DNA of 7,108 nt from positions 1-7,108 of the forward strand of contig PUPG01000249.1 in the NCBI GenBank assembly GCA_003553005.1, given 5' to 3'. Below are positions 6,376 through 7,108 of this stretch, piece after piece. Position 1 is the stretch's first letter. Every line of letters begins with the position of its first letter. The translations under genes and the position numbers were made by a program. The notes under the pieces were generated by a model. It saw only the letters and a program-made list of their open reading frames with translations. It did no database searches and had not been told where the DNA came from. The DNA is from Bacteroidales bacterium (GTDB taxonomy: Bacteria; Bacteroidota; Bacteroidia; Bacteroidales; UBA7960).

Positions 6376-7108
6376 ATGACAAGTGCGAAAATTCTTTGGG
6401 CAGATGACGAAATTGATTTACTAAAACCGCATATCCTGTTTCTCAGGGAAAAAGGTTATGATGTAGTGACTACAAACAGCGGTTCCGAAGCGCTGGACCT
6501 GATCGAAGACCATCCCTTTGACATGATCTTCCTGGATGAAAATATGCCTGGACTTACCGGGGTGGAAACCCTGGAGAAAATAAAAAGCAAATATCCGGGA
6601 CTGCCAGTGGTGATGATCACCAAAAGTGAAGAGGAGACCATCATGAATGAGGCCATTGGCAGCAATATTTCTGATTACCTGATTAAGCCGGTCAACCCAA
6701 ACCAGATCCTACTCGCACTGAAGAAAAACCTGGAAAACCGCAAACTCGTCAGCGAAAAAACATCGATGTCGTATCAGCAGGAGTTCCGGCAGATCGGGAT
6801 GAGCCTCTCGCCTTCGCTCGACTTTGATGAGTGGAAGGATATTTACCGCAAGTTGGTATACTGGGAACTGGAGCTGGCCAAATCACAGGATGAGGGCTTG
6901 CGGGACATTTTTCTGCAGCAAAAAGCGGAAGCGAACAACGTGTTTTGCCAGTTCGTAGAAGATCATTATGTGGATTGGCTCAAGGGCAGTGCGGAGACCA
7001 AGCCGGTGTTGTCGCACACGGCCTTCCGCGAAAAATGCCTGCCGCTGATCAAAGAAGAAAAACACGTCTTCCTGATCCTGATTGATAACCTGCGCTTTGA
7101 CCAATGGA
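6376..7108 (+). CDS. porX: PorX-type response regulator with PglZ domain (3' end outside window)
   Basis: Reading from ATG 6376, 244 codons stay open to the window end with no stop. An in-frame TAA at 6361-6363 fixes this as the first start, and it has no Shine-Dalgarno site. Residues 1-120 are a receiver domain: acidic pair D10-D11, phospho-acceptor D54 in FLDENMPG, T82, and K104 in IKPV. A helical linker follows (about 120-225). At 231-244 VFLILIDNLRFDQW begins a PglZ alkaline-phosphatase-type domain, with D237 at the expected metal-ligand place. This architecture is that of PorX, which in Porphyromonas and Flavobacterium works with the kinase PorY and is needed for type IX secretion. The PglZ domain there is reported to act on phosphorylated nucleotides or oligonucleotides. 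No kinase or type IX gene is in view. The gene is divergent from lpxD. The family call is firm; the secretion role is by analogy. Confidence 0.92.
   Translation, partial: MTSAKILWADDEIDLLKPHILFLREKGYDVVTTNSGSEALDLIEDHPFDMIFLDENMPGLTGVETLEKIKSKYPGLPVVMITKSEEETIMNEAIGSNISDYLIKPVNPNQILLALKKNLENRKLVSEKTSMSYQQEFRQIGMSLSPSLDFDEWKDIYRKLVYWELELAKSQDEGLRDIFLQQKAEANNVFCQFVEDHYVDWLKGSAETKPVLSHTAFREKCLPLIKEEKHVFLILIDNLRFDQW

Noticed and set aside
6095..6379. 94-residue open frame on the plus strand whose stop overlaps the porX start (ATGA)
   Set aside because: It spans the candidate promoters of both flanking genes, resembles no family I know, and has a poor start context. The overlap with ATGA is most likely chance.
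1..7108. CRISPR array, tRNA or rRNA genes, insertion sequence
   Set aside because: No regularly spaced repeats, cloverleaf or rRNA-like sequence, or transposase frame was seen. The coding genes fill nearly all of the window.

Overview
The window looks like chromosomal DNA of a member of the Bacteroidota. The evidence is an LpxC–FabZ fusion gene, a PorX-type response regulator, almost no Shine-Dalgarno sequences, and a TAnnTTTG-type promoter box. GC content is roughly half. A mid-GC Chitinophagia- or Sphingobacteria-like lineage is a guess only.

Layout. Positions 1-124 are non-coding and hold a long hairpin repeat and a 13-base direct repeat. They precede a plus-strand gene (125-526) for a small membrane-anchored CcmE-like haem chaperone that carries a Cys-x-x-x-Tyr haem site. 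Convergent to it, six minus-strand genes fill 609-6074. In order of transcription they are lpxD, lpxC/fabZ, lpxA, a CcmA-like ABC ATPase, efp, and a second LpxD-like acyltransferase. Gaps are only 9-16 bases except for 91 bases ahead of efp, so the block is probably one operon or two adjacent units (lpxD to ATPase; efp plus the second lpxD-like gene). A 301-base divergent region (6075-6375) separates lpxD from porX, which reads rightward and is cut by the window end.

How the genes work together. LpxA puts the first 3-hydroxyacyl chain on UDP-GlcNAc, LpxC removes the acetyl group and LpxD adds the second chain. The fused FabZ draws on the same 3-hydroxyacyl-ACP pool for phospholipid synthesis. 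Chain-length positions in LpxA and LpxD are both glycine, which fits long 3-hydroxy chains. EF-P is a translation factor carried in the same block. The ATPase and the CcmE-like protein both resemble parts of a cytochrome c maturation system. PorX is known in relatives as the regulator of type IX secretion.

I see no clearly undescribed system. The points most worth a second look are the diverged second LpxD (two nucleotide-contact positions changed but the catalytic His kept), the Cys-type CcmE, the CcmA-like ATPase without a Q-loop glutamine inside an lpx operon, and the structured porX leader.
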